This document shows positions 16,904 to 25,562 of a stretch of 64,000 nt of DNA, piece after piece. The notes beneath the pieces were generated by a model, which worked only from the letters and a program-made list of their open reading frames with translations, did not search any database and was not told the origin of the DNA. The stretch comes from Neobacillus novalis NBRC 102450 (GTDB taxonomy: Bacteria > Bacillota > Bacilli > Bacillales > Cytobacillaceae). The DNA is taken from contig NZ_BCVP01000009.1 in NCBI RefSeq assembly GCF_001591805.1, forward strand, positions 62,001 to 126,000, read 5' to 3'. The position numbers were made by a program, and so were the translations under genes. Every line of letters begins with the position of its first letter. The first letter of the stretch is position 1.

Positions 16904-16997
16904 TGAAAAAATTGTACTGTAAGTACCACCCTCATTTTGTTGAATAAATTAACATTATTCGAAGTGTTACAGGCACTTTTCTTAAATGAGTGGTTTT

Positions 16998-17171
16998 TCA
17001 AAAAATAATTTCAAAATATGAAGCAGAACCGTATCCAGATGTAGCTGGTGCGAATAATTGGACGAATCTCCAACCATCCTTCGCATGATTGGCAATAATC
17101 TCATGATAATCTTCTTTCGGCATATTGTTCCATCTACTAAGTTTAACTTTCACTAGTTTATATTCGAACAT
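16998..17171 (-). CDS. DUF4177 small protein
   Basis: The 57-residue protein starts [17 protein letters not shown] and ends with the typical DUF4177 sequence [31 protein letters not shown]. The family is small, soluble and uncharacterised. GGAGG lies 8 bases before the ATG at 17171; the longer upstream reading includes the end of the permease gene region and is unlikely. It is downstream of the NCS2 permease with 67 bases between, possibly co-transcribed. Confidence 0.8.
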   Translation of the reverse strand: MFEYKLVKVKLSRWNNMPKEDYHEIIANHAKDGWRFVQLFAPATSGYGSASYFEIIF

Positions 17172-17238
17172 TTTAGAAGCCTCCATTTTGGGTAATAGTA
17201 GGTAATAAACGGTTAGATTGCAGGTATTAGCTTTTTCG

Positions 17239-18525
17239 CTAAAATACGTATTGAATAATAAAATTTCCAATAAATAGAACGGCAATTAAATAAAGCACAG
17301 GGTGAACTTCCTTTCCTTTCCCCAATAAAAGCTTCATCAATGGGTATAGAATAAATCCGATTGCCATACCATCTGCAATGCTATAGGTTAATGGAATTAA
17401 TACAACAATAAGAAGTGCCGGAAAGCTCTCTGTTAAGTCATCCATTGAAATATGGACAATGTTTTGCAGCATAAGAACGCCTATTAATATCAGAATCGGG
17501 GAAACTGCACTTGCTGGAACCATTTTAATGACAGGTATAAATAAGAGCGAAACGAGAAACAATATCCCGGTCACAATGCTGGTCAACCCCGTTTTTCCGC
17601 CGGCTGCAATTCCTGCTGCGCCTTCCACTGATGCAACAGTAGGACTTGTTCCAAAAATCCCGGAAGATAAAACGGAAACAGCTGTAGCCTGGAGTGACTT
17701 CTTACTGATTCCAGGTTTTTTTAACATATTGCTATGTCCATGAATCAAGCCAATATTTTCAAACACAACTACCATTGCAAAAGAGATAGAAGTCAGCCAG
17801 AATACGATATTACCTACTTGTGACCACGAAGCCTGACCAAAAACGCCAAGGTATCCATGAAAGGATGGCATTGAAAGGGAAAGCCCTTCAGTAGTGGCCC
17901 CGCCAAGCCAAATCGATAACAACGAGGTAATCAAAATACTTAATAAAAGGTTTCCCGGTACATTTTTAATAAATAATAAAACCGTAATAACCAAACCAAT
18001 GAGTGTAGTGATTGCTGAGGGACTGCTTAAATCTCCAATTGCAAGCAGGGTATGCTCAGAATTTGTAATAATACCAGCATTGTCAAATCCAATTAAGATC
18101 AATAAGATTCCAATCCCAACGGTAATGGCTTCTTTTAAGGAATTAGGAATAGAGGTCATAATCATTTTCGCCATTGGTGTAAAGGCAATCACAACAAAGA
18201 TGATTCCTGTAACGAAAACCATCGCCAACGCTTCCTGCCAAGTAAATCCCCCAGTTTGAACGATAGTATAAGTAAACATCGCATTGAGGCCCATACCAGG
18301 GATGAGGGTGAGAGGGGTATTACTCCATAAGCCGACTACTACGCATCCAAAAGAACTGGTTAATATGGTCGCGATGATTCCTGCTTCCATCGGAATTCCT
18401 GCTACTGCCAAAATCGTTGCATTGACAATAATGATGTAGAACGCTGTTAAATATGAAATAAATCCTGCTGAAAATTCTTTTGTAATTGTCGTACCATGTT
18501 GATTTAATTTAAAAAATCGTTCCAT
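17239..18525 (-). CDS. NCS2 family permease (AzgA/PbuG-like, hypoxanthine/guanine type)
   Basis: The 428-residue, 12-14-helix transporter begins with the AzgA-like N-terminus ([35 protein letters not shown]). It contains [36 protein letters not shown] and the motif [25 protein letters not shown]. Family members take up purine bases with protons. AGGTGATC precedes the ATG. It is divergent from a LysR regulator at 18643 with a 117-bp shared control region, so LysR control is likely. Substrate assignment is inference. Confidence 0.85.
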   Translation of the reverse strand: MERFFKLNQHGTTITKEFSAGFISYLTAFYIIIVNATILAVAGIPMEAGIIATILTSSFGCVVVGLWSNTPLTLIPGMGLNAMFTYTIVQTGGFTWQEALAMVFVTGIIFVVIAFTPMAKMIMTSIPNSLKEAITVGIGILLILIGFDNAGIITNSEHTLLAIGDLSSPSAITTLIGLVITVLLFIKNVPGNLLLSILITSLLSIWLGGATTEGLSLSMPSFHGYLGVFGQASWSQVGNIVFWLTSISFAMVVVFENIGLIHGHSNMLKKPGISKKSLQATAVSVLSSGIFGTSPTVASVEGAAGIAAGGKTGLTSIVTGILFLVSLLFIPVIKMVPASAVSPILILIGVLMLQNIVHISMDDLTESFPALLIVVLIPLTYSIADGMAIGFILYPLMKLLLGKGKEVHPVLYLIAVLFIGNFIIQYVF

Positions 18526-18642
18526 GTGATCACCTTTCTATTTACATTGAAATCGAGAGTTATCATATCATGGACATATACTATATGAAAAATATATAAT
18601 TTATATAAAAACTATATATTTTTTAAATAGAAGGTGAATTCA

Positions 18643-19509
18643 ATGGACATTAAACAATTACGGTATTTTATAGCGATAGCTGAGGAAAAGAATATAACAG
18701 CTGCTGCCAACCGGCTGCATTTGTCTCAACCACCGCTTAGCATAATGGTGAAACAATTAGAGGATGAGCTAGGTGTTAAATTAATTGAGAGAAATGGGAG
18801 GAGTATGGAATTAACCGATAAAGGCTATGTACTTTACAAAAGAGCAATCCATCTCGTAAACAGTTTTGAAGAAATAAAAAATGAATTACAGGATACAGAG
18901 GAGGGAAAAAAGGGTGTTCTTAATGTAGGAATCAATACATTATCGGTTTCGGGATTTTCGGAAATGCTTCAATCTTTTTACAAAAATAACCCCCTTGTTT
19001 CCCTAAAAATTGTTCAAAACGACTCCTTGTATTTAGCGGAATTGGTAAAAAACAGGGTGATTGAAATTGCATTTGTACGTCTTCCCCTTGAACATCGTGG
19101 TTTGACATATCATCATCTTATTAATGAGCCTTTTGTTTTCGTAAGCAATAATGTAGTACCTACTATATCTCTAGAAGAGATTTCGCACATGCCCCTTATT
19201 ATTCCTAGCACAGAGGGATTGGGCATTTATAATACGATTATTGAAGCATTTACTAGACAAAATCTTCAAATAACAAGTATTGCGGAGTGCTCTGATATGC
19301 ATGTCTTAATGGAGCTAGTTAAGGGGGGAATGGGGGCAACGATCGTTCCAAAATCTGTTTTTGATGTTTACGGGGCTAAATGTCTCTTCTCTACGCCGAT
19401 AAGCAATCCCACCATGACCTCTTCTTTAGGAGTCATTTGGCTTGAACAGCATTTTGTCTCTACACCTGCTAAGAATTTTATGGAGTTAGCAAAGGAATAC
19501 TATAATTGA
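18643..19509 (+). CDS. LysR-family transcriptional regulator
   Basis: The 288-residue protein has an N-terminal winged HTH (MDIKQLRYFIAIAEEKNITAAANRLHLSQPPLSIMVKQLEDELGVKLIER) and a C-terminal periplasmic-binding-like effector domain from about 90 onward (GVLNVGINTLSVSG, VKGGMGATIVPKSV). Start chosen at 18643 because the GTG 9 bases earlier lies in the ribosome binding site GAAGGTG. The intergenic region with the NCS2 permease is rich in ATATA half-sites (18575-18620), typical of LysR boxes. It probably controls the permease in response to its substrate. Confidence 0.87.
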   Translation: MDIKQLRYFIAIAEEKNITAAANRLHLSQPPLSIMVKQLEDELGVKLIERNGRSMELTDKGYVLYKRAIHLVNSFEEIKNELQDTEEGKKGVLNVGINTLSVSGFSEMLQSFYKNNPLVSLKIVQNDSLYLAELVKNRVIEIAFVRLPLEHRGLTYHHLINEPFVFVSNNVVPTISLEEISHMPLIIPSTEGLGIYNTIIEAFTRQNLQITSIAECSDMHVLMELVKGGMGATIVPKSVFDVYGAKCLFSTPISNPTMTSSLGVIWLEQHFVSTPAKNFMELAKEYYN

Positions 19510-19561
19510 AAGAGGTGCCGAAAAAAAGTGCCTGTCATCACCCGTAATTGCATTAAACTGT

Positions 19562-19733
19562 TGCTATGCCGGTGAAAATATTGCCATGGGACAACGGTCT
19601 CCTGAAGAAGTTGTCAAGGCATGGATGAATAGTGAAGGGTCTCAAGAACATTCTAAATCCGAACTATAATTATATAGGCGTTGGTTATGTGTCACAAGGT
19701 AATTATTGGACGCGGGAGTTTATTTGGAAATAA
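19562..19733 (+). pseudogene. CAP/SCP (YkwD-like) domain remnant with frameshift
   Basis: The first part reads YAGENIAMGQRSPEEVVKAW then MNSEG, the hallmark of the CAP superfamily. After the GGG at 19638 the frame is lost. Continuing one frame over restores NILNPNYNYIGVGYVSQG and NYWTREFIWK followed by TAA. The N-terminal signal peptide and half of the CAP domain are missing. This is the decayed 3' end of a secreted CAP protein gene. The rest of 19510-19968 holds only a terminator and promoter-type sequence. Confidence 0.8.
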
Positions 19734-19742
19734 TGTATTAGT

Positions 19743-19774
19743 AAAAGCTGCCGGCATCGCAGGCAGCTTTTTTT
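19743..19774 (+). terminator. Terminator of the decayed CAP gene
   Basis: AAAGCTGCC and GGCAGCTTT form a perfect stem followed by T7. It survives although the gene is broken. Confidence 0.8.
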
Positions 19775-19968
19775 GGTTCAAAATAGCACTTTTGTGTTGT
19801 TGAAAAATATTGAATATTTCATTAGTTAGTATTATAATAACCACTAATTGTCTCAGAGGAAAATGAGTAAGTATTATTTGTTAATTTTTCACTAATGGAT
19901 GAACCACCATGACCTGTTCCATGTGGTTACAGGAAATCCGTTTAAATAATGACAAAAGAGGGGATATG

Positions 19969-20703
19969 ATGAGCCTTTCCAATGCTCAAAGTGAATCCGT
20001 AATCCATCCAAGTGACGAAGATTCCTTTATCCAAGGTGTAAAGGATTGTATCCCGACACTGTTGGGTTACTTAAGTATCGGCTTTGCTGCCGGTGTTGTT
20101 GAAAAGACGGCAGGCCTTAGCATTGCTGAGATTGCCCTGATAAGCTTCGTTCTTTATGCCGGTTCGGCTCAATTTATTGCAGCGGGTATGATTGCCGTTA
20201 ATAGTTCTGCAACTGCGATTATTATTACTATTTTCTTTGTCAACGTGCGTCATATCTTACTTAGCGCTGCCCTTTCACCCTATTTTCGCCATCTTTCTCC
20301 GCTTAAAAATATGCTCATCGGATCACTGCTTACGGATGAAACCTTTGGTGTGGCTATTAATAAGGCGGCACAAAAGCGAAACATAAGCGAGAAATGGATG
20401 CACGGGCTAAATATTACCGCTTGGTTAAACTGGGTGATTGCCAATTTAGCAGGTGCCTATTTTGGTAATTGGATTTCCAATCCTGAAAAATTCGGCTTAG
20501 ATTATGCGTTGCCAGCGATGTTTATTGGGCTTTTGGTCCTTTCGGTGTTAAGCCGGAAAAAAATCAAACTGGATATTTTTGTGGCCATCATCGCAGTCAT
20601 CATCGCTGTTGGAATTAGTTCGATGTTTTCGAGCAGTCTCGGCGTGATTACGGCTACAATTATTGCCTCAACGATAGGGATGGTGTTGGAAAAATGGAAG
20701 TAA
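19969..20703 (+). CDS. azlC: AzlC, large subunit of branched-chain amino acid exporter
   Basis: The 244-residue AzlC-family membrane protein carries the defining helices GVKDCIPTLLGYLSIGFAAGVV, FVLYAGSAQFIAAGMI and FFVNVRHILLSAALSPYFR, plus SLLTDETFGVAI. With AzlD it exports branched-chain amino acids or analogues such as 4-azaleucine in B. subtilis. The start at 19969 follows GAGGGG at a better distance than the ATG three bases earlier. The gene overlaps azlD by 10 bases. Confidence 0.9.
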   Translation: MSLSNAQSESVIHPSDEDSFIQGVKDCIPTLLGYLSIGFAAGVVEKTAGLSIAEIALISFVLYAGSAQFIAAGMIAVNSSATAIIITIFFVNVRHILLSAALSPYFRHLSPLKNMLIGSLLTDETFGVAINKAAQKRNISEKWMHGLNITAWLNWVIANLAGAYFGNWISNPEKFGLDYALPAMFIGLLVLSVLSRKKIKLDIFVAIIAVIIAVGISSMFSSSLGVITATIIASTIGMVLEKWK

Positions 20704-21020
20704 GAGGGGCCATTCTATTAATCATTTTGGGAACAGCACTTGTCACATTTATTCCCAGGGTCCTGCCGCTGATGGTGCTTAGCCGCTTTGAACTACCGGA
20801 ATGGGCGACACGATGGTTAAGTTTTATCCCCATTTCTGTAATGGCTGCTTTGGTGGGCCAGGAGATTTTCATGGCTGATGGGAAACTTGCGCTATCAACT
20901 GGAAACGTTGAAATTCTAGCAGCTATCCCTACGTTTTTGGTTGCGATTAAGACACGTAGTTTATTAGCCACGGTACTGTCAGGCATTATCTCCTTAATGG
21001 TTTTACGATATTTGCTATAG
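20694..21020 (+). CDS. azlD: AzlD, small subunit of branched-chain amino acid exporter
   Basis: The 108-residue AzlD-family protein has four TM helices: ILGTALVTFIPRVLPLMVL with the conserved R-x-LP, the WLSFIPISVMAALVGQEIF helix, and a TRSLLATVLSGII tail. Translation is coupled to azlC by the 10-bp overlap. The pair is the complete family exporter. No Lrp-like regulator is adjacent. Confidence 0.9.
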   Translation: MEVRGAILLIILGTALVTFIPRVLPLMVLSRFELPEWATRWLSFIPISVMAALVGQEIFMADGKLALSTGNVEILAAIPTFLVAIKTRSLLATVLSGIISLMVLRYLL

Positions 21021-21063
21021 GAAAAATACTTTAAAAAGGGCGGACAGTGACTGGCACTGTTCG

Positions 21064-21537
21064 CTATGAAAACGGATAAACCTGATAAGTTAAAACACCA
21101 ACGATAATTCCTGTAATCGCGCCAAAAAAAACTTCTGCTGGTTGATGCCCTAATAATTCTTTTAGCTTTTCTCTCGACTCTGTTTTCTTTAAATTCGGGT
21201 CTTTTAAGGTTTCAATGAGTAGATTGAAATCTGCTAACAACTTATTTAAAACTTCTGCATGGTAGCCCGCGTGTCTTCGAACCCCGGTAGCATCATGCAT
21301 GACAATAAGGGAAACGACGACACAAATGGCAAATTCATTTGAATAAAGTCCAGTCGTTAATCCAATCGCTGTCGTTAAGGAAATAATGGTAGCTGTATGT
21401 GAACTCGGCATGCCGCCGGTACTAAACATCAGATTCCATTTTAATTCCCCGGTTGTTACATAGTGGATGGGGATTTTTACAAATTGGGCAATTAACATTC
21501 CTAAAAGCGCTGCTAAAATGGGATAGGATAAAAACAT
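21064..21537 (-). CDS. Divergent PAP2/DUF212 family membrane protein (YuiD-like)
   Basis: The 157-residue protein shows the DUF212 signature: GGMPSSHTATIISL (PAP2-like PSSH motif) and MHDATGVRRHAGYHAEVLNKL (RRHAG). A C-terminal GHQPAEVFFGAITGIIVGVL follows, with a helix in between rich in lysines. The family is a degenerate acid-phosphatase/haloperoxidase fold in bacterial membranes and plant plastids; the reaction is unproven. AGGAGG precedes the ATG. Convergent with azlD. Confidence 0.87.
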   Translation of the reverse strand: MFLSYPILAALLGMLIAQFVKIPIHYVTTGELKWNLMFSTGGMPSSHTATIISLTTAIGLTTGLYSNEFAICVVVSLIVMHDATGVRRHAGYHAEVLNKLLADFNLLIETLKDPNLKKTESREKLKELLGHQPAEVFFGAITGIIVGVLTYQVYPFS

Positions 21538-21792
21538 CTCGGGCCTCCTAATAATTGTATGTCCTTAGAATATGCCATAAAAAACAAAATGATGAAAATG
21601 ATTAAAGTTGACTGGTGGATCCTTGTTAAAATTAAAACCTTTTTTGGTATTGAATATATTATCTGGTATCAGACCCGGGATTGTAAATGAGGAAATAATA
21701 ATTGATATTGGAACAGGCCATGATTTGTTTGAATAAAAGTGAAAGTTAACGTAAAGGGTCCTAGGTGGACATGCAGAGCTTGAAATAATGGG

Positions 21793-21828
21793 AAAAGTCC
21801 ACGTAGATAGTTCCTACGTGGACTTTTT
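21793..21828. terminator. Strong stem-loop terminator
   Basis: AAAAGTCCACGTAG and CTACGTGGACTTTTT form a 14-bp stem with a 7-base loop and A/T tracts at both ends. It mainly serves the YtxH gene on the minus strand. The rest of 21538-21866 shows no gene; a short open stretch near 21600-21690 has no start or ribosome binding site. Confidence 0.75.
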
Positions 21829-21866
21829 GAGCTGAAAAGAGCGAGCAGTTACAATCTCAACCCACC

Positions 21867-22184
21867 TCAGCTGCTTTTGTCACGAATATCGTCTTTGACG
21901 TCATGGAGCGTATCCGCAATCACTTGTTTTCCTTCATTGGCCTTATCTGAAAGCTCAGAAGCATGTTTGCCGATACTGCTTGCAACGTCCTGGGCCTTCT
22001 CTTTAACAACCGCGGATAATTGGCTTGTTTTTTCATTAAGGGATTTATACGTTTTTGATAGATCTTCCCTCAACATTGTGCCAGACTTCTGAGTTAATAA
22101 AGACGAAGCTGCTGCCCCGATCACCCCGCCGATTAACAATCCTAACAAAAGTCCGCTTTTATTCGTTTCTGCTGTTTCACTCAA
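21867..22184 (-). CDS. YtxH-family general-stress-type protein
   Basis: The roughly 105-residue protein has one N-terminal glycine-rich TM helix (GLLLGLLIGGVIGAAASSLLT) followed by a long amphipathic helix rich in K, E, D and A, with GTMLREDLSK typical of YtxH. Homologues are envelope-associated and often part of the sigma-B regulon. The start is a TTG at 22184, six bases after AAAGGAGTG; the GTG at 22193 lies inside that site. Confidence 0.82.
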   Translation of the reverse strand: MSETAETNKSGLLLGLLIGGVIGAAASSLLTQKSGTMLREDLSKTYKSLNEKTSQLSAVVKEKAQDVASSIGKHASELSDKANEGKQVIADTLHDVKDDIRDKSS

Positions 22185-22366
22185 GAAGAACACTCCTTTG
22201 TCACTATTATTTTAATCCTAGTTAGGTAAGTACCCGTATTTTCTACGTTTAAAACAATATGAATAGGAGGAATTGGAAATTGAGACAGGTTTTATCAAAG
22301 AATTAACTGGGTAATAAATAACAAACGGAGGCAAATCAAAAATATTCCAGAAGGTAAGGTAAACAC

Positions 22367-22531
22367 ATGTTAAAAGCAGCTATTTTGTTTCTTATTATTG
22401 CTATTATCGCAGGGATTTTTGGATTTTTTGGAATTGTATCGGCAGCGGTGGGCATTGCCAAAATCCTATTCGTAATCTTCTTGATTTTGTTTGTAGTATC
22501 GCTCATATTTGGCAGACGAAAAAGCTACTAA
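22367..22531 (+). CDS. DUF1328 small membrane protein (YtjA-like)
   Basis: The 54-residue protein is two TM helices with a basic tail: [20 protein letters not shown], then [20 protein letters not shown] and GRRKSY. This matches DUF1328 closely in length and sequence. GAAGGTAAGG precedes the ATG. Function is unknown; homologues are stress-associated inner-membrane proteins. Its location between a YtxH gene and a sigma-like gene fits an envelope-stress cluster. Confidence 0.85.
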   Translation: MLKAAILFLIIAIIAGIFGFFGIVSAAVGIAKILFVIFLILFVVSLIFGRRKSY

Positions 22532-22602
22532 CAACCGGTTTTATCAGAGAACTTATAGGCACAATGTAGAAATCCAATCATTGAAAAAAGGAGAGAGTTA
22601 AG

Positions 22603-22959
22603 GTGATGAAGAATCATGAAACACGTTCTCCCAAGCGAAGGGGCTGGCAATATTGGCGTGTCACTTCACTTGATGCTCCGCTATACAATGAAGAGGGATT
22701 TGCTCTGTTGGATGTGATTGGGAAGGAAGATAAGGAATATCATGTGATTGAGACACGTTTAGACTTGTCCCAAGCCTGGTCACAGCTCAATGAGATGGAA
22801 AAATGGATTGTTTATTTAATTTTTGTCGAAGGGGAGTCCCAGCGAACCGCTGCCTATCGATTAGCGATGTCACAGATTACAGTAAGTCGAACGCTGAAAC
22901 TTGCCTTGGAGAAGTTAAAACAAGCGCTATTTCAGCCATTGTCCTCATATTATCATTAA
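22603..22959 (+). CDS. Sigma-70 region-4-like DNA-binding protein without regions 1-3
   Basis: The 118-residue protein has about 55 N-terminal residues of unrecognised sequence (RGWQYWRVTSLDAPLYNEEGFALLDVIG), then a sigma-70 region 4 helix-turn-helix (LNEMEKWIVYLIFVEGESQRTAAYRLAMSQITVSRTLKLALEKLK). The DAPL...EEGFALLD part resembles the linker seen between regions 3 and 4 of SigB/SigF-type factors. The GTG at 22603 is 9 bases after AAGGAG; an in-frame ATG follows directly. Without region 2 it cannot recognise a -10 element by itself. Confidence 0.7.
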   Translation: MMKNHETRSPKRRGWQYWRVTSLDAPLYNEEGFALLDVIGKEDKEYHVIETRLDLSQAWSQLNEMEKWIVYLIFVEGESQRTAAYRLAMSQITVSRTLKLALEKLKQALFQPLSSYYH

Positions 22960-23012
22960 ACTTTAAAACCGGCGGGCCGCACATGGATATCTGCCGGTTT
23001 TAAAGTTTTTAT
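22960..23012 (+). terminator. Terminator
   Basis: ACTTTAAAACCGGC and GCCGGTTTTAAAGT pair perfectly over 14 bp around an 18-base loop and a T5 run follows. Confidence 0.8.
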
Positions 23013-23092
23013 AGTACAATAAATAATAATAAGGCTACCGGGAATTTTCAAAAAAGCGGTGAGAGCAGGGCACCAGAAGAAGGGGGATTAGT

Positions 23093-23860
23093 ATGAGTAA
23101 CATTCCTGTTGGGGTATGGATAAGTTTGGAAACTTTGATTGTATGTTTAGGGGTATGGCGAGTAATTCAATTTATCAAAGCATATAAAAATACAGAGCAA
23201 AGCCTGCCAACAGTAGAGAAAATCGAGGCGATGGTAAATAGCCAAATCAAGAATAAAGTGCTTGCTGCGTTTCTTACACGAGATTTTTTGACCATTTACT
23301 ATCTTTTTTCACCATCAAATAAAAGAGAGCCCGAACAAGGAACTGCCTTTACACTTCATAAAAAAATCGGCTACGGCGGGATTATGTTTGGGTTTCTCTT
23401 TGTTTTAGTTTTAGAAGCGGGTGGTGTCTCGTACTTCCTACATAGTTGGAGTACAGTCATAGCCTGGATCCACTTGGCGCTTTCGTTGTATTTGATTATT
23501 TTTCTTATCAGTGATTATAAAGCAATCAAACGGAATCCTGTCCTTTTATCACCCGAAAAACTCCACATTCGCTTGGGCTTGCGGTTAAAAGCGCAAATTT
23601 ACTTACATAATATCGATAGTATTAAAGCTGGGAAAATAAATTTTGAAAAAGATAAAAAGAAAAAAGATGTCTGGAATCTCACTTTATTTGGATTCGAAGA
23701 CCCGGATTTTGAGATTACCCTCAAAGAACCGCTCTTGTTAAGAGATGGTGTTGGAAGAGATTGTTTGATCATTAAAATATATCTAACGCTTGACGAGAAG
23801 GAGGAATTTTTGGCACAAGTTAAACTCCTTAAGGAGAAAGTGGAAGTTGTTGGAATCTAA
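23093..23860 (+). CDS. Membrane protein of unknown function
   Basis: The 255-residue protein has one TM at 8-27, a cytosolic segment to about residue 95, two TM helices (YGGIMFGFLFVLVLEAGGV and WIHLALSLYLIIFLI), and a C-terminal soluble beta-rich domain from about 150 (PVLLSPEKLHIRLGLRLKAQIYLHNIDSIKAG). The last part resembles bacterial PH-like domains, which is inference. AAGGGGG precedes the ATG. Similar proteins in Bacillaceae carry a misleading carotene-monooxygenase annotation. Confidence 0.6.
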   Translation: MSNIPVGVWISLETLIVCLGVWRVIQFIKAYKNTEQSLPTVEKIEAMVNSQIKNKVLAAFLTRDFLTIYYLFSPSNKREPEQGTAFTLHKKIGYGGIMFGFLFVLVLEAGGVSYFLHSWSTVIAWIHLALSLYLIIFLISDYKAIKRNPVLLSPEKLHIRLGLRLKAQIYLHNIDSIKAGKINFEKDKKKKDVWNLTLFGFEDPDFEITLKEPLLLRDGVGRDCLIIKIYLTLDEKEEFLAQVKLLKEKVEVVGI

Positions 23861-23892
23861 AGCTTGAGGCTGCTGCGAGACCTCAAGCTTTA
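23859..23892. terminator. Bidirectional terminator between convergent genes
   Basis: AAAGCTTGAGG and CCTCAAGCTTT form an 11-bp stem. It overlaps the last codons of the minus-strand cupin gene. Confidence 0.65.
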
Positions 23893-24407
23893 GGCAGTTC
23901 CTTGTATGCCAACTTCATAATAATATCCTTATGCTGCGGATACTTCGACAAAAGATCATCCTGGGTAAATAATTCGAAGTCTTGGAATTCAAACCCTGGA
24001 GATACCATGCAGCCTACTAGCGAACATGTATCTTTTTCAAGAACGGATGATCCAAAAATTGAATTTTTAGGAACTAACGCCTGTGGAACTTCTCCCGCTT
24101 CAAGATTCATACCTAATTTTATTTCTTCATATTCTCCATTTTCATGAATTATATGAACGGTCAGTGAGCTTCCAGCGTGATAATACCACAATTCATCCGA
24201 CTTTAGACGATGAAAGTGTGACACATTATCGGATGTTAATAAAAAGTAAATACTCGTGTAAAGCTTTCGCAGACCTTCGAAATTTACTGTTAACTCTTTG
24301 TCGGAAATCTGCTCGCCAGAGGAAAAAGTACTTTTGTAATAGCCACCTTCAGGATGCGGAACAAGTCCGAGCTTTGCCACCCACGATTCCAATTCATTTA
24401 TATGCAT
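23883..24407 (-). CDS. Cupin DUF985 family protein
   Basis: The 174-residue protein is a DUF985/cupin_5 member. It shows LGLVPHPEGGYYKSTF, then TSIYFLLTSDNVSHFHRLKSDELWYYHAGSSL with the cupin metal-site histidines, VPKNSIFGSSV, LVGCMVSPGFEFQDFEL and a C-terminal DLLSKYPQH. These are dimeric cupins of unknown reaction related to YML079w. AAAGGAATTTTCC precedes the ATG. Confidence 0.88.
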   Translation of the reverse strand: MHINELESWVAKLGLVPHPEGGYYKSTFSSGEQISDKELTVNFEGLRKLYTSIYFLLTSDNVSHFHRLKSDELWYYHAGSSLTVHIIHENGEYEEIKLGMNLEAGEVPQALVPKNSIFGSSVLEKDTCSLVGCMVSPGFEFQDFELFTQDDLLSKYPQHKDIIMKLAYKELPKA

Positions 24408-24571
24408 GAGGAAAATTCCTTTCTTGATAAAGCTTCAGCAGATTCGCCACTGATTTTCTCATTATGGTCACATTGCCAAATGAAGCCAATAGCACTTGCC
24501 CCCTTAGATAGTATCTCATTTGTCACCTCGCAGCAATCATACAAGCGATTTAATATTGACATTTTTCTGAC

Positions 24572-24614
24572 TTTTCACTAAAATATATTTGAGTAAAATA
24601 AATTTTAGTAAAAA
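24572..24614. promoter_or_regulatory. Inverted repeat upstream of the HTH gene at 24645
   Basis: ACTAAAAT (24577-24584) and ATTTTAGT (24602-24609) are perfect inverted copies, with GAGTAAAAT between them as a third half-site. The position, 36 bases before the start codon, suggests autoregulation. Confidence 0.45.
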
Positions 24615-24644
24615 ATAATTTATCAAAAAGGGTGGGGAATGTGA

Positions 24645-25175
24645 ATGAGCCTTTTGGATATTTACTTACAAAGAAATGGAAAGAAACGCTATGATGTATT
24701 CAAAGAAACGGGAATCAGTCAGCAAATGCTTTCAAGTGTAAACAAAAAAAGTGTCAGCAGTTATTCGGTGAAAACCATTCAAGCAATTGCTAAAACAGTT
24801 GGAAAAAGTGAGGGGATGGTGCTTGACGAATTATTACAGCTCGAAAAGGAAAAGACTATCTTTGAAGTTTATAATGCTGAAGAATTATTATTAGCCTTTG
24901 ATAATAAGGAGTCGTTTATCGTTATTAAGGGAGACTATAAAATTAAAATCGAAGAATTAGCTAAATCACAGCTTTCTGATACAGAAACATTGGGATTAGA
25001 ATTAGGTTCTGCTGGAGCGGTGACCATCTTAGCAGAAGGATTTTATCAATTAGCCAATTTATTTAGTAAAAAAGATGATGAACAAAAGAAAATTGAAAGC
25101 CAATTTCGCAAATACAAAATTAAGAAAATCAATGAAAGTGAGTTGCTTTTGTCTTTACGGCAATTAGATTATTAA
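24645..25175 (+). CDS. HTH protein with C-terminal hydrophobic segment
   Basis: The 176-residue protein starts with a Cro/CI-like HTH (LDIYLQRNGKKRYDVFKETGISQQMLSSVNKKSVSSYSVKTIQAIAKTVGKS), though the recognition helix is unusual. A short beta strand segment follows (SFIVIKGDYKIKIEEL), then a hydrophobic stretch at about 121-142 (LELGSAGAVTILAEGFYQLANL) that could be a membrane helix, and a basic C-terminus (RKYKIKKIN). The combination suggests a DNA-binding protein that can associate with the membrane. GGTGGGG precedes the ATG. Confidence 0.6.
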   Translation: MSLLDIYLQRNGKKRYDVFKETGISQQMLSSVNKKSVSSYSVKTIQAIAKTVGKSEGMVLDELLQLEKEKTIFEVYNAEELLLAFDNKESFIVIKGDYKIKIEELAKSQLSDTETLGLELGSAGAVTILAEGFYQLANLFSKKDDEQKKIESQFRKYKIKKINESELLLSLRQLDY

Positions 25176-25210
25176 AGTGGTAATCCAGATTGCTTGGAAC
25201 CATCATACGG

Positions 25211-25256
25211 GCAGGGGCTCATCCATAAATAAAATGGAATAGCCCCTGCTTTTTTA
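25211..25256 (+). terminator. Terminator after the HTH gene
   Basis: GCAGGGGCT pairs with AGCCCCTGC and T6 follows. Confidence 0.8.
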
Positions 25257-25356
25257 TCTGGATCTTTATTTCGTTAGATTCACCAAGTTGAGGGTAAGCA
25301 AAAATTACTATTTTCCTTATTGATCAAATATGTTATTCTAAAAAAATAACCTAAAA

Positions 25357-25372
25357 AATCAAACGTTTGATT
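25357..25372. promoter_or_regulatory. 16-bp perfect palindrome upstream of the glutamate transporter
   Basis: AATCAAACGTTTGATT has the central CG typical of LacI-type operators. It lies 190 bases before the transporter start. No LacI or TetR gene is in the window next to it. The rest of the 25176-25562 gap holds the terminator above and no gene. Confidence 0.4.
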
Positions 25373-25562
25373 AAATGGTGTTAGAGTCTTGAAAAATCAG
25401 ATTTATTAAACAAGAACCTAAACAAAATGAACTATTTTCCACTAAGATTTTTATTTTTAAAATAGCGAATCTTAATAAAGATGAATGTGGAATAGTTTAC
25501 GGCATCTAAGTTGATTGTTCATTTTTAACAACTTTTATATATTTTAAAAAGGGGAAGTGCAA

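Noticed and set aside
16913..16933. T-box-like AGGGTGGTAC on the minus strand
   Set aside because: It lies upstream of the promoter, lacks the CGCG continuation, and no specifier stem could be found.
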